A DNA stretch of 64,000 nt, taken from positions 302,389-366,388 of the forward strand of contig DKPJ01000011.1 in the NCBI GenBank assembly GCA_002480085.1, in the 5' to 3' direction. The stretch's first letter is position 1. Each line of letters begins with the position of its first letter. This document shows positions 8,181 through 17,659 of the stretch, in pieces. The translations under genes were made by a program, and so were the position numbers. The DNA comes from Enterobacteriaceae bacterium UBA7338 (GTDB lineage Bacteria > Pseudomonadota > Gammaproteobacteria > Enterobacterales > Enterobacteriaceae). A model generated the notes under the pieces. The model saw only the letters and a list, made by a program, of their open reading frames with translations, did not search any database and had not been told where the DNA came from.

Positions 8181-9524
8181 TTAAATTACTCCTTGCCCGA
8201 TCATCGCGTCGGCCACCTTCACGAACCCGGCAATGTTTGCCCCACGCACGTAGTGGGTCTGCTTGCCTTCGCCGCCGTACTCTACGCAGGCGTGATGAAT
8301 ATCCAGCATGATGTGGTGCAGGCGCGCGTCTACTTTCTCTGCTTTCCAGCCCAGGCGCGCCGCATTCTGCGCCATCTCCAGACCGGAAGTGGCAACCCCG
8401 CCCGCATTGGCCGCTTTACCCGGCGCAAAGAGCACCCCTGCCTCAAGGAAGAGATCGGTGGCTTCGATAGTGGTAGGCATATTTGCGCCTTCCGCTACCG
8501 CCTTCACGCCGTTGGCGATCAGCTGACGGGCCGCGTCTTCGCCCAGCTCGTTCTGGGTGGCGCACGGCAGGGCAATATCCACCGGCACGGACCAGGGCTG
8601 CTTGCCCTCCAGCCAGACCAGGCCAAACTCGCGGGCGTAGTCGGCGAGGCGGCCATCGCGGCTGGCTTTGATTTCGCACAGGCGCGCCAGCTTCTCTGTC
8701 GTAAAGCCCGCCTCATCCACCACGGTGCCGCCGGAATCGGAGGCGGTGACAACGCGAGCGCCAAACTGCATCGCTTTTTCGATAGCATACTGCGCCACGT
8801 TGCCGGAGCCGGAGACCGCCACGCGCATACCCTCAAAGCTCAGGCCGTGACGCTTGAGCATCGCTTCGGTGAAGTAGACCAGGCCGTAACCGGTCGCCTC
8901 AGGACGGATCAGGCTGCCGCCGAAAGAGAGTCCTTTGCCGGTGAAGACGCAGGCGCTGCTGTTGGAGAGCTTTTTCATCATCCCCGCCATAAAGCCCACC
9001 TCGCGGCCGCCGACGCCGATATCGCCCGCTGGGACGTCGGTATCCGGCCCCAGGTGACGGTACAGCTCGGTCATCAGCGCCTGACAGAAACGCATCACCT
9101 CGCCTTCGCTTTTGCCCTTGGGATCGAAATCGCTGCCGCCTTTGCCACCGCCCATCGGCAGGGTGGTAAGGGCGTTTTTGAAGGTCTGCTCAAAGCCGAG
9201 GAACTTAAGGATCGACAGGTTTACCGAGGGGTGGAAGCGCATGCCGCCCTTAAATGGGCCGATCGCCGAGTTAAACTGCACGCGCCAGGCGCGGTTGACC
9301 TGTACCTGATTTTTATCATCCAGCCAGACTACGCGGAACTGGATCACCCGCTCCGGCTCAACAAGGCGCTCAAGGAGTGACATCTGGCGATAGCGCGGGT
9401 TTGCTTCGAGAAACGGCCAGAGGGTGGTCATCACCTCGCGAACGGCCTGCGCAAACTCGCTCTGATGCGGGTCGCGCTGTTGGACATGGGTGAGAAATGA
9501 TTCCAGAGAGCGTGCCTGATCCAT
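8181..9524 (-). CDS. gdhA: NADP-specific glutamate dehydrogenase GdhA
   Basis: Catalyses reductive amination of 2-oxoglutarate to glutamate, the low-energy ammonia assimilation route. The 447 residues match the hexameric bacterial enzyme. Substrate-binding Lys92 (GPFKGGMRF) and catalytic Lys128 (MGGGKGGSDFDP) are in place, followed by the Rossmann domain with GSGNVAQYA. An ATG with AGAGGAACTT upstream marks the start. It is divergent from ynjH across a 228 bp AT-rich gap that must hold the gdhA promoter. Confidence 0.98.
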   Translation of the reverse strand: MDQARSLESFLTHVQQRDPHQSEFAQAVREVMTTLWPFLEANPRYRQMSLLERLVEPERVIQFRVVWLDDKNQVQVNRAWRVQFNSAIGPFKGGMRFHPSVNLSILKFLGFEQTFKNALTTLPMGGGKGGSDFDPKGKSEGEVMRFCQALMTELYRHLGPDTDVPAGDIGVGGREVGFMAGMMKKLSNSSACVFTGKGLSFGGSLIRPEATGYGLVYFTEAMLKRHGLSFEGMRVAVSGSGNVAQYAIEKAMQFGARVVTASDSGGTVVDEAGFTTEKLARLCEIKASRDGRLADYAREFGLVWLEGKQPWSVPVDIALPCATQNELGEDAARQLIANGVKAVAEGANMPTTIEATDLFLEAGVLFAPGKAANAGGVATSGLEMAQNAARLGWKAEKVDARLHHIMLDIHHACVEYGGEGKQTHYVRGANIAGFVKVADAMIGQGVI

Positions 9525-9752
9525 AGAGATAAGTTCCTCTTATAATAAATTATGCGTGTTGTGTGAGCGTTTTAGCGCTGTTTTCGACTATACCACCCGC
9601 ACCGCTTTGCCAGGCAAGCGAAAAATTAACCCGCGAAGGGAAATTTATAAACCGGCCCGGGTCATAACTAAAAACGATAGACAGATAAATTAAAGGAACC
9701 GGTACGGTTTACCGTTATAGTGATCATCAGGATAAAAAAGGAAGAAACGTCG

Positions 9753-10022
9753 ATGAACCGTTACGTGATTGCTCTGCTTGGACTTTTATCCGCCGGTGCG
9801 CAGGCCGACCGCATCCGCCCGGACGTGGAGGTGAACGTTCCGCCGGAGGTCTTTAGCGCGGGCGGACAGCGTCCGCAGCCCTGTAATCTGTGCTGTATCT
9901 ATGAGGATCGGAACTATTCGGAAGGGGCGGTGATCAAGGCGGAAGGGGTACTGCTGCAGTGCCAGCGCGACGAGCGTACGCTCAGCACCAACCCGCTGGT
10001 GTGGCGGCGGGTACGGGAATAA
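9753..10022 (+). CDS. ynjH: YnjH, small secreted DUF1496 protein
   Basis: An 89-residue protein with an N-terminal signal peptide (MNRYVIALLGLLSAGAQA, predicted cleavage after Ala18) and a mature part containing the VEVNVPPEVFS and CNLCCIYEDRNYSEGAVI blocks of the DUF1496 family. I chose ATG 9753 rather than the upstream GTG at 9720 because AAGGAAG (9739-9745) is well spaced for it and it starts exactly at the signal peptide. The conserved Cys cluster suggests disulfides in the periplasm. Function unknown. K-12 has the same gene next to gdhA. Confidence 0.9.
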   Translation: MNRYVIALLGLLSAGAQADRIRPDVEVNVPPEVFSAGGQRPQPCNLCCIYEDRNYSEGAVIKAEGVLLQCQRDERTLSTNPLVWRRVRE

Positions 10023-10035
10023 ATGTGTTTTAATG

Positions 10036-10114
10036 CCCGGCGGCGCTAACGCTTGCACGGGCCTACGACGTGGTGAGATCCGTAGGCCGGGCAAGCGTCA
10101 AGCGCCGCCCGGCG
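10036..10114. repeat. BIME between ynjH and xthA
   Basis: GCCCGGCGGCGCTAACGCTT with GCACGGGCCTAC, then GTAGGCCGGGCAAGCGTCA with AGCGCCGCCCGGCG, form two inverted REP units in the gap between convergent ynjH and xthA. This is the third such element in 10 kb, each at a 3' end. Confidence 0.88.
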
Positions 10115-10130
10115 AAATCATTCTCTGCAA

Positions 10131-10937
10131 TCAGAGCGTAAAGCTGGCCCATACCGGCGCATGGTCGGAGGGCTTCTCCATACTGCGAATATCGTAATCA
10201 ATGCCGGTCTCCTGACATCGGCTCGCCAGCGACTGGCTGGCCAGCAGCAGATCGATGCGCAGCCCACGGTTGTCATCAAACCCTTTTGAGCGGTAGTCAA
10301 ACCAAGAGTAGCGATCCTGGGTCTCCGGGTTTGCGTTACGGAAGGTGTCCACCAGACCCCACTCCAGCAGGCGGCCTAGCCACTCGCGCTCTTCCGGCAG
10401 GAACGAGCACTTGCCGCCGCGCAGCCAGCGTTTGCGGCTCTCTTCGCCAATGCCGATATCGAGATCCGTAGGGCTGATATTCATATCACCCATAATCAGC
10501 ACCGGGCTATCCTTCTGCAGCTCGTTATCCAGATAGCTTTGCAGATCGGCATAAAACTTCTCTTTCGCCGGAAACTTTGTTGGATGGTCACGGCTCTCGC
10601 CCTGCGGGAAGTAGCCATTGATCACCGTGATATTGCCGAGGGATGAAGGGATCTCCGCCATGATGATCCGGCGCTGCGCCTCACCGTCGTCACCGGGAAA
10701 GCCACGGCGTACCGAGACCGGGGTCTCTTTAGTCAGCAGCGCCACGCCGTAATGCCCTTTCTGGCCGTGATAAAAGACGTTGTAACCCAGCTTCGCGACC
10801 TCTTCGAGCGGGAACATATCGTCGTGAACCTTTGTCTCCTGCAGGCCAATCACGTCCGGCTGGTGTTTCTCTACGATCGCCGCCAGCTGATGAGGGCGCG
10901 CGCGCAGCCCGTTGATATTAAAAGAAACAAATTTCAT
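10131..10937 (-). CDS. xthA: Exodeoxyribonuclease III (AP endonuclease) XthA
   Basis: Base-excision repair enzyme with class II AP endonuclease and 3'-5' exonuclease activity. The ATG at 10937 gives the canonical 268-residue protein beginning MKFVSFNINGLRARP; a GTG 12 bp upstream is in frame but not needed. Catalytic residues are at canonical numbers: Glu34 (LQETKVHD), Tyr109 (NGYFPQG), Asp151 (GDMNISPTDLD) and His259 (PSDHAPVW). It is divergent from astC, as in E. coli. Confidence 0.97.
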   Translation of the reverse strand: MKFVSFNINGLRARPHQLAAIVEKHQPDVIGLQETKVHDDMFPLEEVAKLGYNVFYHGQKGHYGVALLTKETPVSVRRGFPGDDGEAQRRIIMAEIPSSLGNITVINGYFPQGESRDHPTKFPAKEKFYADLQSYLDNELQKDSPVLIMGDMNISPTDLDIGIGEESRKRWLRGGKCSFLPEEREWLGRLLEWGLVDTFRNANPETQDRYSWFDYRSKGFDDNRGLRIDLLLASQSLASRCQETGIDYDIRSMEKPSDHAPVWASFTL

Positions 10938-11042
10938 ATTTTCTGCCACATAGCCAATGGATAAGCGCAGATGTTAACAGAAAAAACGCAGCGTATCCGC
11001 CCCGGATTGCGAATAGTCATTACGCTCTGAAAAAGGGCATAG

Positions 11043-11059
11043 CGCACCACAATGGGGCG
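11043..11059. promoter_or_regulatory. Candidate NtrC binding site upstream of astC
   Basis: CGCACCACAATGGGGCG resembles the NtrC site (TGCAC-N6-GGTGCA) with three outer mismatches. It lies about 215 bp upstream of the sigma-54 promoter, a normal enhancer distance. E. coli astC is NtrC-activated. The rest of the xthA-astC gap (10938-11258) is AT-rich and may hold ArgR half-sites, such as the GAATTAAATTTTATTC palindrome near 11099, but I could not assign these firmly. Confidence 0.5.
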
Positions 11060-11258
11060 AGAAACCGGGATAAGTTTCGCGTGCGATCACACTTCCAGAA
11101 TTAAATTTTATTCCTGCATAAATCTTCTGCTCTCAGGCACCGCCATCGGCGTTCTTTATAATATTATTCACTTTTTATGCAATTTAAATGAATAGCGCTC
11201 TGTTGTAACCCTTTGATATTACGTTACCGCTCCGACGTTATGCATTTTTATCGCTGGC

Positions 11259-11274
11259 TGGCACGATGCGTGCA
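11259..11274 (+). promoter_or_regulatory. Sigma-54 promoter of the ast operon
   Basis: TGGCACGATGCGTGCA fits the RpoN consensus TGGCACG-N4-TTGCA with one mismatch and correct GG/GC spacing (GG at 11260-11261, GC at 11272-11273). The start site would be near 11285, leaving a leader of about 63 bases before astC. This matches nitrogen-limitation control of arginine catabolism by NtrC. Confidence 0.85.
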
Positions 11275-11347
11275 ATCTACATTCACAGGGCCGATGTTCA
11301 CAATAATTAACATATTAACAACGTTTTATTTACCTGATGAGGTTGCT

Positions 11348-12568
11348 ATGTCTCTGTCAGTTACGCGTGAGAGTTTCGATGAGTGGATGCTGCCGGTGTA
11401 CGCGCCTGCGCCTTTTATTCCTGTTCGTGGCGAGGGTTCTCGCCTGTGGGATCAGCAGGGAAAAGAGTATATCGACTTTGCTGGCGGCATTGCCGTTAAC
11501 GCGCTGGGTCATGCTCACCCAGGACTTTGCCGCGCCCTGAGCGAGCAGGCGGGCAAGTTCTGGCATACCGGCAACGGCTACACCAACGAGCCAGCGCTGC
11601 GGCTGGCAAAAAGGCTTATCGATGCCACCTTTGCCGATCGCGTCTTCTTCTGTAACTCTGGCGCGGAGGCCAACGAGGCGGCGTTGAAGCTGGCGCGCAA
11701 ATATGCCCATGACCGCTTTGGTGGGCAGAAGAGCGGCATCGTTGCCTTTAAAAATGCCTTTCATGGCCGGACGCTATTTACCGTCAGCGCCGGAGGCCAG
11801 CCTGCCTACTCCCAGGATTTTGCCCCGCTGCCGCCGGATATCCATCACGCGGTGTTTAACGATATTGCCTCTGTCCAGGCGCTGATTACCGATGATACTT
11901 GCGCGGTGATTGTTGAACCCATTCAGGGCGAAGGCGGCGTGGTGCCTGCGAAACCAGAATTTTTACAGGCGCTGCGTGAACTTTGCGATCGCCATAACGC
12001 GCTGCTGATCTTTGATGAGGTCCAAACTGGTGTAGGGCGCACCGGCGAGCTTTATGCCTATATGCACTACGGCGTCACGCCGGACGTGCTGACCACCGCT
12101 AAAGCGCTGGGGGGCGGCTTTCCGATTGGGGCGATGCTGACGCGAGAGGCGTTCGCCAGCGTGATGACCGTTGGCACGCACGGAACCACCTACGGCGGTA
12201 ATCCGCTGGCCGCTGCGGTGGCAGGTGAGCTGCTGGATAACGTCAATAACCGCGCCTTTCTTGACGGCGTCAAGCAGCGCCAGCAGGCGCTTGTTGAACA
12301 GCTGCAGGCTATTAACGCCCGTTCAGACCTGTTCAAAGAGATCAGAGGCGTCGGCCTGCTGATTGGCTGCGAGCTGAACTTCGCATGGGCCGGTAAAGCC
12401 AAGCAGATCGCCCAGCTGGCCGCCGAGGAGGGGGCGATGGTGCTGATCGCCGGAGGTAACGTGGTGCGTTTCGCCCCGGCGCTGAATATCAGCGAGGCGG
12501 AGATCCGCACCGGAATGACGCGCTTCTCGCGCGCCTGCGAACGGTTTCTTGCGGGGTACGCAACATGA
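11348..12568 (+). CDS. astC: Succinylornithine transaminase AstC
   Basis: PLP-dependent class III aminotransferase, third enzymatic step of the arginine succinyltransferase (AST) pathway, converting succinylornithine to succinylglutamate semialdehyde. ATG 11348 (GAGG 5 bp upstream) gives 406 residues as in E. coli; the frame is open further upstream but that part lies across the sigma-54 promoter. The PLP lysine is Lys252 (TTAKALGGGFP), with FDEVQTGVGRTG before it. It overlaps astA by 4 bp (ATGA), the first of a chain of such overlaps in the operon. Confidence 0.97.
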   Translation: MSLSVTRESFDEWMLPVYAPAPFIPVRGEGSRLWDQQGKEYIDFAGGIAVNALGHAHPGLCRALSEQAGKFWHTGNGYTNEPALRLAKRLIDATFADRVFFCNSGAEANEAALKLARKYAHDRFGGQKSGIVAFKNAFHGRTLFTVSAGGQPAYSQDFAPLPPDIHHAVFNDIASVQALITDDTCAVIVEPIQGEGGVVPAKPEFLQALRELCDRHNALLIFDEVQTGVGRTGELYAYMHYGVTPDVLTTAKALGGGFPIGAMLTREAFASVMTVGTHGTTYGGNPLAAAVAGELLDNVNNRAFLDGVKQRQQALVEQLQAINARSDLFKEIRGVGLLIGCELNFAWAGKAKQIAQLAAEEGAMVLIAGGNVVRFAPALNISEAEIRTGMTRFSRACERFLAGYAT

Positions 12569-13599
12569 TGGTGATCCGTCCGATTGAACATAGCGATCTG
12601 CCTGCCCTGATGCGGCTGGCGGGCAAAACCGGGGGCGGGCTAACTTCGCTGCCCGCCGACGAGGCCACGCTTGCGGCGCGTATTACCCGGGCACGACAGA
12701 CCTGGCAGGGCGAGCTGCCGAAGAGCGAGCAGGGCTACCTGTTTGTGCTGGAAGATACCGACAGCGGCACGGTGGCCGGAGTCTGCGCCATTGAGGTTGC
12801 CGTTGGGCTGAACGATCCCTGGTACAACTACCGGGTGGGCACCCTGGTGCATGCCTCGAAAGAGCTGAACGTCTACAACGCGCTGCCCACGCTGTTTTTG
12901 AGCAATGACCACACCGGCAGCAGCGAGCTGTGCACCCTGTTTCTCGATCCCGACTGGCGGAAGGCGGGCAACGGTTACCTGCTCTCCAAGTCACGATTTA
13001 TGTTTATGGCGGCGTTTCGCGATCGCTTCAACGAAAAAGTAGTGGCGGAGATGCGGGGCGTGATCAGCGAGGATGGCTATTCGCCTTTTTGGGACAGCCT
13101 GGGGAAAACCTTCTTCTCTATGTCCTTCAGCCGCGCCGATCGCCTGTGCGGCATCGGGCAGAAGGCCTTTATCGCCGAGCTGATGCCTAAGCACCCTATC
13201 TACACCCAGTTCCTGTCAGCGGAGGCGCAGGCGGTTATTGGGGAAGTGCATCCGCAAACCGCCCCGGCGCGCGCGGTGCTGGAGAAGGAGGGCTTTCGCT
13301 ACCGCAACTACATCGACATTTTCGACGGCGGGCCGACGCTGGAGTGTGATATCGACCGGGTGCGCGCCATTCGCAAAAGCCGCCTGGTGGAGGTGGCCGA
13401 AGGGCAGCCCGCGCCGGGCGAGTGGCCGCTCTGCATGGTGGCCAACGAGCAGTACCAGCAGTTTCGCGTCATGCTGGTCGCCGCTAACCCCGATAGCGAA
13501 CGGCTGGTGCTAAGCGCCGCCCAGATGGACGTTCTTAAATGTCAGCCTGGCGACAAGGTGCGCCTGGTGCGCCTCTGTGCCGAGGAGAAAACAGTATGA
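12565..13599 (+). CDS. astA: Arginine N-succinyltransferase AstA
   Basis: First enzymatic step of the AST pathway: succinyl-CoA plus L-arginine gives N2-succinylarginine. The 344 residues match E. coli AstA, starting MMVIRPIEHSDLPALM in a GNAT-like fold, with the conserved DPWYNYRVGTLVHAS and SSELCTLFLDPDWR blocks. It overlaps astC and astD by 4 bp each, indicating translational coupling. Confidence 0.97.
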   Translation: MMVIRPIEHSDLPALMRLAGKTGGGLTSLPADEATLAARITRARQTWQGELPKSEQGYLFVLEDTDSGTVAGVCAIEVAVGLNDPWYNYRVGTLVHASKELNVYNALPTLFLSNDHTGSSELCTLFLDPDWRKAGNGYLLSKSRFMFMAAFRDRFNEKVVAEMRGVISEDGYSPFWDSLGKTFFSMSFSRADRLCGIGQKAFIAELMPKHPIYTQFLSAEAQAVIGEVHPQTAPARAVLEKEGFRYRNYIDIFDGGPTLECDIDRVRAIRKSRLVEVAEGQPAPGEWPLCMVANEQYQQFRVMLVAANPDSERLVLSAAQMDVLKCQPGDKVRLVRLCAEEKTV

Positions 13600-15074
13600 G
13601 CTTATGGATTAACGGTGACTGGGTGACCGGCCAGGGCGTGCGGCGTGAGAAGCGCGATCCGGTGAGTGGCGATCTGCTCTGGCAGGGAGAGGATGCCGAT
13701 GCGCAGCAGGTAGCCGAGGCTTGCCGGGCTGCCCGGGCCGCCTTCCCTGGCTGGGCATCGCAATCTTTCGCTTCCCGCCAGGCCATTGTGGAAAAATTCG
13801 CTGCGCTGCTGGAAACGAACAGAGGCGCACTGACCGAGATCATCGCACGCGAGACGGGCAAGCCGCGCTGGGAAGCGGCCACCGAAGTCGGAGCTATGAT
13901 CAATAAGGCCGCCATCTCGGTGAAGGCCTGGCATGTGCGGACCGGCGAGCAGCAGACGGCGATGGCTGACGGGGCGGCAACCCTGCGCCATCGTCCTCAC
14001 GGCGTGCTGGCGGTCTTCGGTCCCTATAACTTCCCGGGACATCTCCCCAACGGCCATATCATTCCGGCCCTGCTGGCGGGCAATACGCTGGTGTTTAAGC
14101 CCAGCGAGCTGACGCCGCACAGCGGTGAGGCGGTGGCGAAGCTCTGGGAGCAGGCGGGTCTTCCTCCCGGCGTGCTCAACCTGGTGCAGGGTGGGCGTGA
14201 AACTGGCCAGGCCCTCAGCGGCCTGGCGGATCTCGACGGCCTGCTCTTTACCGGCAGCGCCAGCACCGGTTACCAGCTGCATCGCCAGCTTGCCGGGCAG
14301 CCGGAAAAGATCCTCGCCCTTGAGATGGGGGGAAACAATCCGCTGATCGTCGATGACATAGCGGATCGCGATGCCGCCGTGCATCTGACCATCCAGTCAG
14401 CGTTTATCACTGCGGGTCAGCGCTGCACCTGCGCCCGTCGGCTGCTGGTGAAGCGCGGCGCGGAGGGCGATGCCTTTCTTGAGCGACTGATTGAGGTGGC
14501 TGGCCGCATCCAGCCCGGCAGCTGGAACGCCGAACCACAGCCGTTTATTGGCGGGCTGATCTCTGAGCAGGCGGCTGAGCAGGTCTATCAGGCGTGGCAG
14601 GCCCACGAGGCACGCGGTGGCCGGACTCTGCTGGCACCGAAGCGCATCAAAAATGGCACCTCGCTGCTTAGCCCCGGCATTATCGATCTCACCGGCGTGG
14701 CCAACGTGCCGGACGAGGAGGTATTCGGCCCGCTGCTGACAGTCTGGCGCTACGACAGTTGGGAAGAGGCCATTACGCTGGCAAATGCTACCCGCTACGG
14801 GCTGGCCTGCGGCCTGGTCTCGGCGGAGCGCGAGAAGTTTGACGCCCTGCTGCTGGCGGCGCGGGCCGGGATCGTCAACTGGAATAGACCGTTAACCGGC
14901 GCGGCGAGCACCGCTCCCTTTGGCGGGATCGGGGCCTCGGGCAACCATCGTCCCAGCGCCTGGTATGCCGCCGATTACTGCGCATGGCCGATGGCGAGCC
15001 TTGAATCACCTGATTTGACCCTGCCGGAGACGCTCAGCCCAGGGCTGCACTTTACCCCGGAGGAGGGAGCATGA
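13596..15074 (+). CDS. astD: Succinylglutamate-semialdehyde dehydrogenase AstD
   Basis: NAD-dependent aldehyde dehydrogenase of the AST pathway, oxidising succinylglutamate semialdehyde to succinylglutamate. ATG 13596 (GAGGAG 10 bp upstream) overlaps the astA stop and gives 492 residues as in E. coli. The general base is Glu243 (LEMGGNN) and the nucleophile Cys277 (AGQRCTCARR). NFPGHLPNGHI near residue 150 is the family cofactor-binding segment. Confidence 0.97.
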   Translation: MSLWINGDWVTGQGVRREKRDPVSGDLLWQGEDADAQQVAEACRAARAAFPGWASQSFASRQAIVEKFAALLETNRGALTEIIARETGKPRWEAATEVGAMINKAAISVKAWHVRTGEQQTAMADGAATLRHRPHGVLAVFGPYNFPGHLPNGHIIPALLAGNTLVFKPSELTPHSGEAVAKLWEQAGLPPGVLNLVQGGRETGQALSGLADLDGLLFTGSASTGYQLHRQLAGQPEKILALEMGGNNPLIVDDIADRDAAVHLTIQSAFITAGQRCTCARRLLVKRGAEGDAFLERLIEVAGRIQPGSWNAEPQPFIGGLISEQAAEQVYQAWQAHEARGGRTLLAPKRIKNGTSLLSPGIIDLTGVANVPDEEVFGPLLTVWRYDSWEEAITLANATRYGLACGLVSAEREKFDALLLAARAGIVNWNRPLTGAASTAPFGGIGASGNHRPSAWYAADYCAWPMASLESPDLTLPETLSPGLHFTPEEGA

Positions 15075-16396
15075 AGGCGCACGAGGTAAACTTTGACGGC
15101 CTGGTGGGGCTGACCCATCACTATGCTGGACTCTCATTTGGTAACGAGGCCTCGACAAAGCACCGTAATCAGGTTTCCAACCCGAAGCTGGCGGCGAAGC
15201 AGGGCCTGCTGAAGATGAAGGCGTTAAGCGATGCGGGCTTTCCCCAGGCGGTGATCCCGCCCCAGGAGCGACCCAACGTCGCGGTGCTGCGCCAGCTGGG
15301 ATTCAGCGGCAGCGACGAGCAGGTGGTTGCCAAAGCGGCGACTCAGGCACCCGATCTGCTCTCTGCCGCCAGTTCGGCCTCATCCATGTGGGTCGCCAAC
15401 GCCGCCACGGTCTGCCCGTCTGCCGACGCGCTGGATGGCAGGGTACATCTGACCGTCGCTAACCTTAACAACAAGCTTCATCGCTCAAGCGAAGCACCGA
15501 CCACCGAGGCGCTGCTGCGAGCTATTTTCCGCGACGAGGCTCGTTTCTCCGTGCATTCGGCGCTGCCGCAGGTGGCGCGTTTTGGCGATGAAGGCGCGGC
15601 AAACCACAACCGTCTCGGCGGCGAGTACGGTGAGCCGGGCCTTCAGCTCTTTATCTACGGGCGCGAGGAGCACGGCCACGCCGCACCCGAGCGCTATCCC
15701 GCCCGTCAGACCCTGGAGGCGAGCCTGGCGGTAGCGCGGCTAAATCAGGTCCATCCGGATCGGGTTATGTTCGCCCAGCAGAACCCCACGGTCATTGACG
15801 AAGGGGTATTCCACAACGATGTGATCGCGGTAAGCAATCGTGAGCTGCTTTTCTGCCACGAGCGGGCTTTTGTTAAGCAGTGCGGGCTGATGAGCCACCT
15901 GGCGGAGCGGGTGCCGGGTTTCCAGGCAATACAGGTTCCTGAGGAGGCGGTATCGGTAAAGGATGCGGTGGCAACCTATCTGTTTAACAGTCAGCTGCTA
16001 AGCCGGGATGATGGCTCGATGGTGCTGGTGGTGCCCCAGGAGTCGCAGGAGCACGCGGGCGTCTGGCACTATCTCAACGGCCTGCTGGCGGAGGATAATC
16101 CGATCCGCGAGCTGAAGGTGTTCGATCTGCGGGAGAGCATGGCTAACGGCGGCGGCCCGGCCTGCTTGCGTCTGCGCGTGGTGCTAACGGAGGAGGAGCG
16201 GCAGGTGGTTAACCCGGCGGTGATGATGAACGACGCGCTCTTCACTCAACTTAACGAGTGGGTAGATCGCTACTACCGCGATCGCCTGACCCAGGCCGAT
16301 CTTGCCGACCCGCTTCTGCTGCGCGAGGGGCGGGAGGCGCTGGACCGGCTGTCACAGCTGCTGGATCTCGGCTCGGTCTATCCTTTCCAGCGGTAA
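15071..16396 (+). CDS. astB: N-succinylarginine dihydrolase AstB
   Basis: Second AST step: cleaves succinylarginine to succinylornithine, two ammonia and CO2. The 441 residues are slightly fewer than E. coli AstB (447). The catalytic cysteine is Cys365 (GGGPACLRLRVV) in the amidinotransferase-like pentein fold; HNDVIAVSN and EHAGVWHYLNG are conserved active-site surroundings. The start overlaps astD by 4 bp. Confidence 0.97.
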   Translation: MKAHEVNFDGLVGLTHHYAGLSFGNEASTKHRNQVSNPKLAAKQGLLKMKALSDAGFPQAVIPPQERPNVAVLRQLGFSGSDEQVVAKAATQAPDLLSAASSASSMWVANAATVCPSADALDGRVHLTVANLNNKLHRSSEAPTTEALLRAIFRDEARFSVHSALPQVARFGDEGAANHNRLGGEYGEPGLQLFIYGREEHGHAAPERYPARQTLEASLAVARLNQVHPDRVMFAQQNPTVIDEGVFHNDVIAVSNRELLFCHERAFVKQCGLMSHLAERVPGFQAIQVPEEAVSVKDAVATYLFNSQLLSRDDGSMVLVVPQESQEHAGVWHYLNGLLAEDNPIRELKVFDLRESMANGGGPACLRLRVVLTEEERQVVNPAVMMNDALFTQLNEWVDRYYRDRLTQADLADPLLLREGREALDRLSQLLDLGSVYPFQR

Positions 16397-16406
16397 CGGA
16401 GACGCT

Positions 16407-17375
16407 ATGCATAATTTTCTTGCTTTAACGTTGGCTGGAATCCATCCTGATAAAACTCAAGGTGACAACGTCACTTTTAGCTGGCGTTGGCACGGTGAGG
16501 GGCTGCTGGAGTTAACCCCACATCTGCCAGTAGATCGTGCCCTGGTAATCTCTGCTGGGATCCACGGAAATGAAACTGCCCCGGTTGAGATTGTCGATGA
16601 TCTGCTGGCTGCGCTATATAGCGGCTCGCTAGCGCTGCGCTGGCGGGTGCTGGTGGTGTTGGGCAACCCTGAAGCGCTGCGTACCAACCAGCGCTTTGTG
16701 GAAGCCGATCTTAACCGCATGTTTGGTAAGCGCTGGCAGGGTTATCCCGCCAGTCTGGAGACCGAGCGGGCTGCGCAGCTTGAGCAGGCGCTGGACCGCT
16801 TCTATACAGGCGATGCATCAGAGACGCGCTGGCATCTTGATCTGCATACCGCCATTCGCGGCTCGCTCCATCTGCGCTTTGGTCTGCTGCCCGCCCGTGA
16901 AACGCCATGGGATGAATCATTCCTGCAATGGTTAGGCGACGCGGGGCTGGAGGCGCTGGTCTTTCATCAGTCGCCAGGCGGCACCTTTACCCACTTTAGC
17001 TGCGAGCGTTTTAATACTCTGGCCTGCACGCTGGAGCTGGGAAAAGCACTCCCGTTCGGCGAGAACGATCTCAGTCAGTTTGCCGGGACCCGGGATGCGC
17101 TGGCAGCTCTGTTAAGCAATACGCCCTGGACGAGTCAGCATAAGCCGGTGCTACGCTACCGGGTGACGCAGCAGATTACCCGTCACGGGGATGCGTTTCG
17201 TCTGTATATGTCTGCCCAGACGCTTAACTTTACGGCATTCAGCGCCGGGACGCTGCTGGCAGAGGAGGGCGAGGCGCAGTATGTTGTTCAGCATGAAACT
17301 GAATATGTATTATTTCCTAATCCAAACGTAGCGCCCGGCCTGCGGGCTGGTTTGATGTTGGAGAAGATTGAATAA
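16407..17375 (+). CDS. astE: Succinylglutamate desuccinylase AstE
   Basis: Last AST step: zinc hydrolase releasing glutamate and succinate. ATG 16407, with ACGGAGACG upstream and 10 bp after the astB stop, gives 322 residues as in E. coli. Zinc ligands His53 and Glu56 lie in AGIHGNETAP and the third histidine in DLHTAIRG. The sequence is noticeably less like E. coli than the rest of the operon, which is also usual for this gene among enterobacteria. Confidence 0.96.
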   Translation: MHNFLALTLAGIHPDKTQGDNVTFSWRWHGEGLLELTPHLPVDRALVISAGIHGNETAPVEIVDDLLAALYSGSLALRWRVLVVLGNPEALRTNQRFVEADLNRMFGKRWQGYPASLETERAAQLEQALDRFYTGDASETRWHLDLHTAIRGSLHLRFGLLPARETPWDESFLQWLGDAGLEALVFHQSPGGTFTHFSCERFNTLACTLELGKALPFGENDLSQFAGTRDALAALLSNTPWTSQHKPVLRYRVTQQITRHGDAFRLYMSAQTLNFTAFSAGTLLAEEGEAQYVVQHETEYVLFPNPNVAPGLRAGLMLEKIE

Positions 17376-17450
17376 ATGGTAGCGTTTAGAAATTAATGCA
17401 GACTATTCTTACAAAACTGCTTTATTAATAATCGATGGAGGAGTATGCTT

Positions 17451-17525
17451 CTCCATATTGCCTTCAAAATCATACTGTTGAATATTTTTGCTACACCTCT
17501 CCATCTTTTTTCCATATTGTCTTCA
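17451..17525 (+). promoter_or_regulatory. Repeated BaeR-like operator elements upstream of spy
   Basis: TCCATATTGCCTTCA (17452-17466) recurs as TCCATATTGTCTTCA (17511-17525), 14 of 15 identical and about 59 bp apart, with a CTCTCCATC partial copy between. The pattern recalls the BaeR box (TTTTTCTCCAT-D-ATTGGC), and E. coli spy is controlled by BaeSR and CpxAR. The whole gap 17376-17659 holds no gene. Confidence 0.5.
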
Positions 17526-17659
17526 CAATTGCGCAGAAAATGTTTTTTATACTTTCACTGTTTTACCGTTGCACTGATTAATTGACGAAAAAGGCCGTAA
17601 AGTTAATCTCGTCAACACGGCAACGTGCCGTAAGAATAACTGAAAGAAGGATGAAGACT

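Noticed and set aside
8037..9380. 447-codon plus-strand frame across gdhA
   Set aside because: It is the antisense shadow of gdhA, a high-GC gene; the product is rich in His/Arg/Gln/Leu and has no family resemblance.
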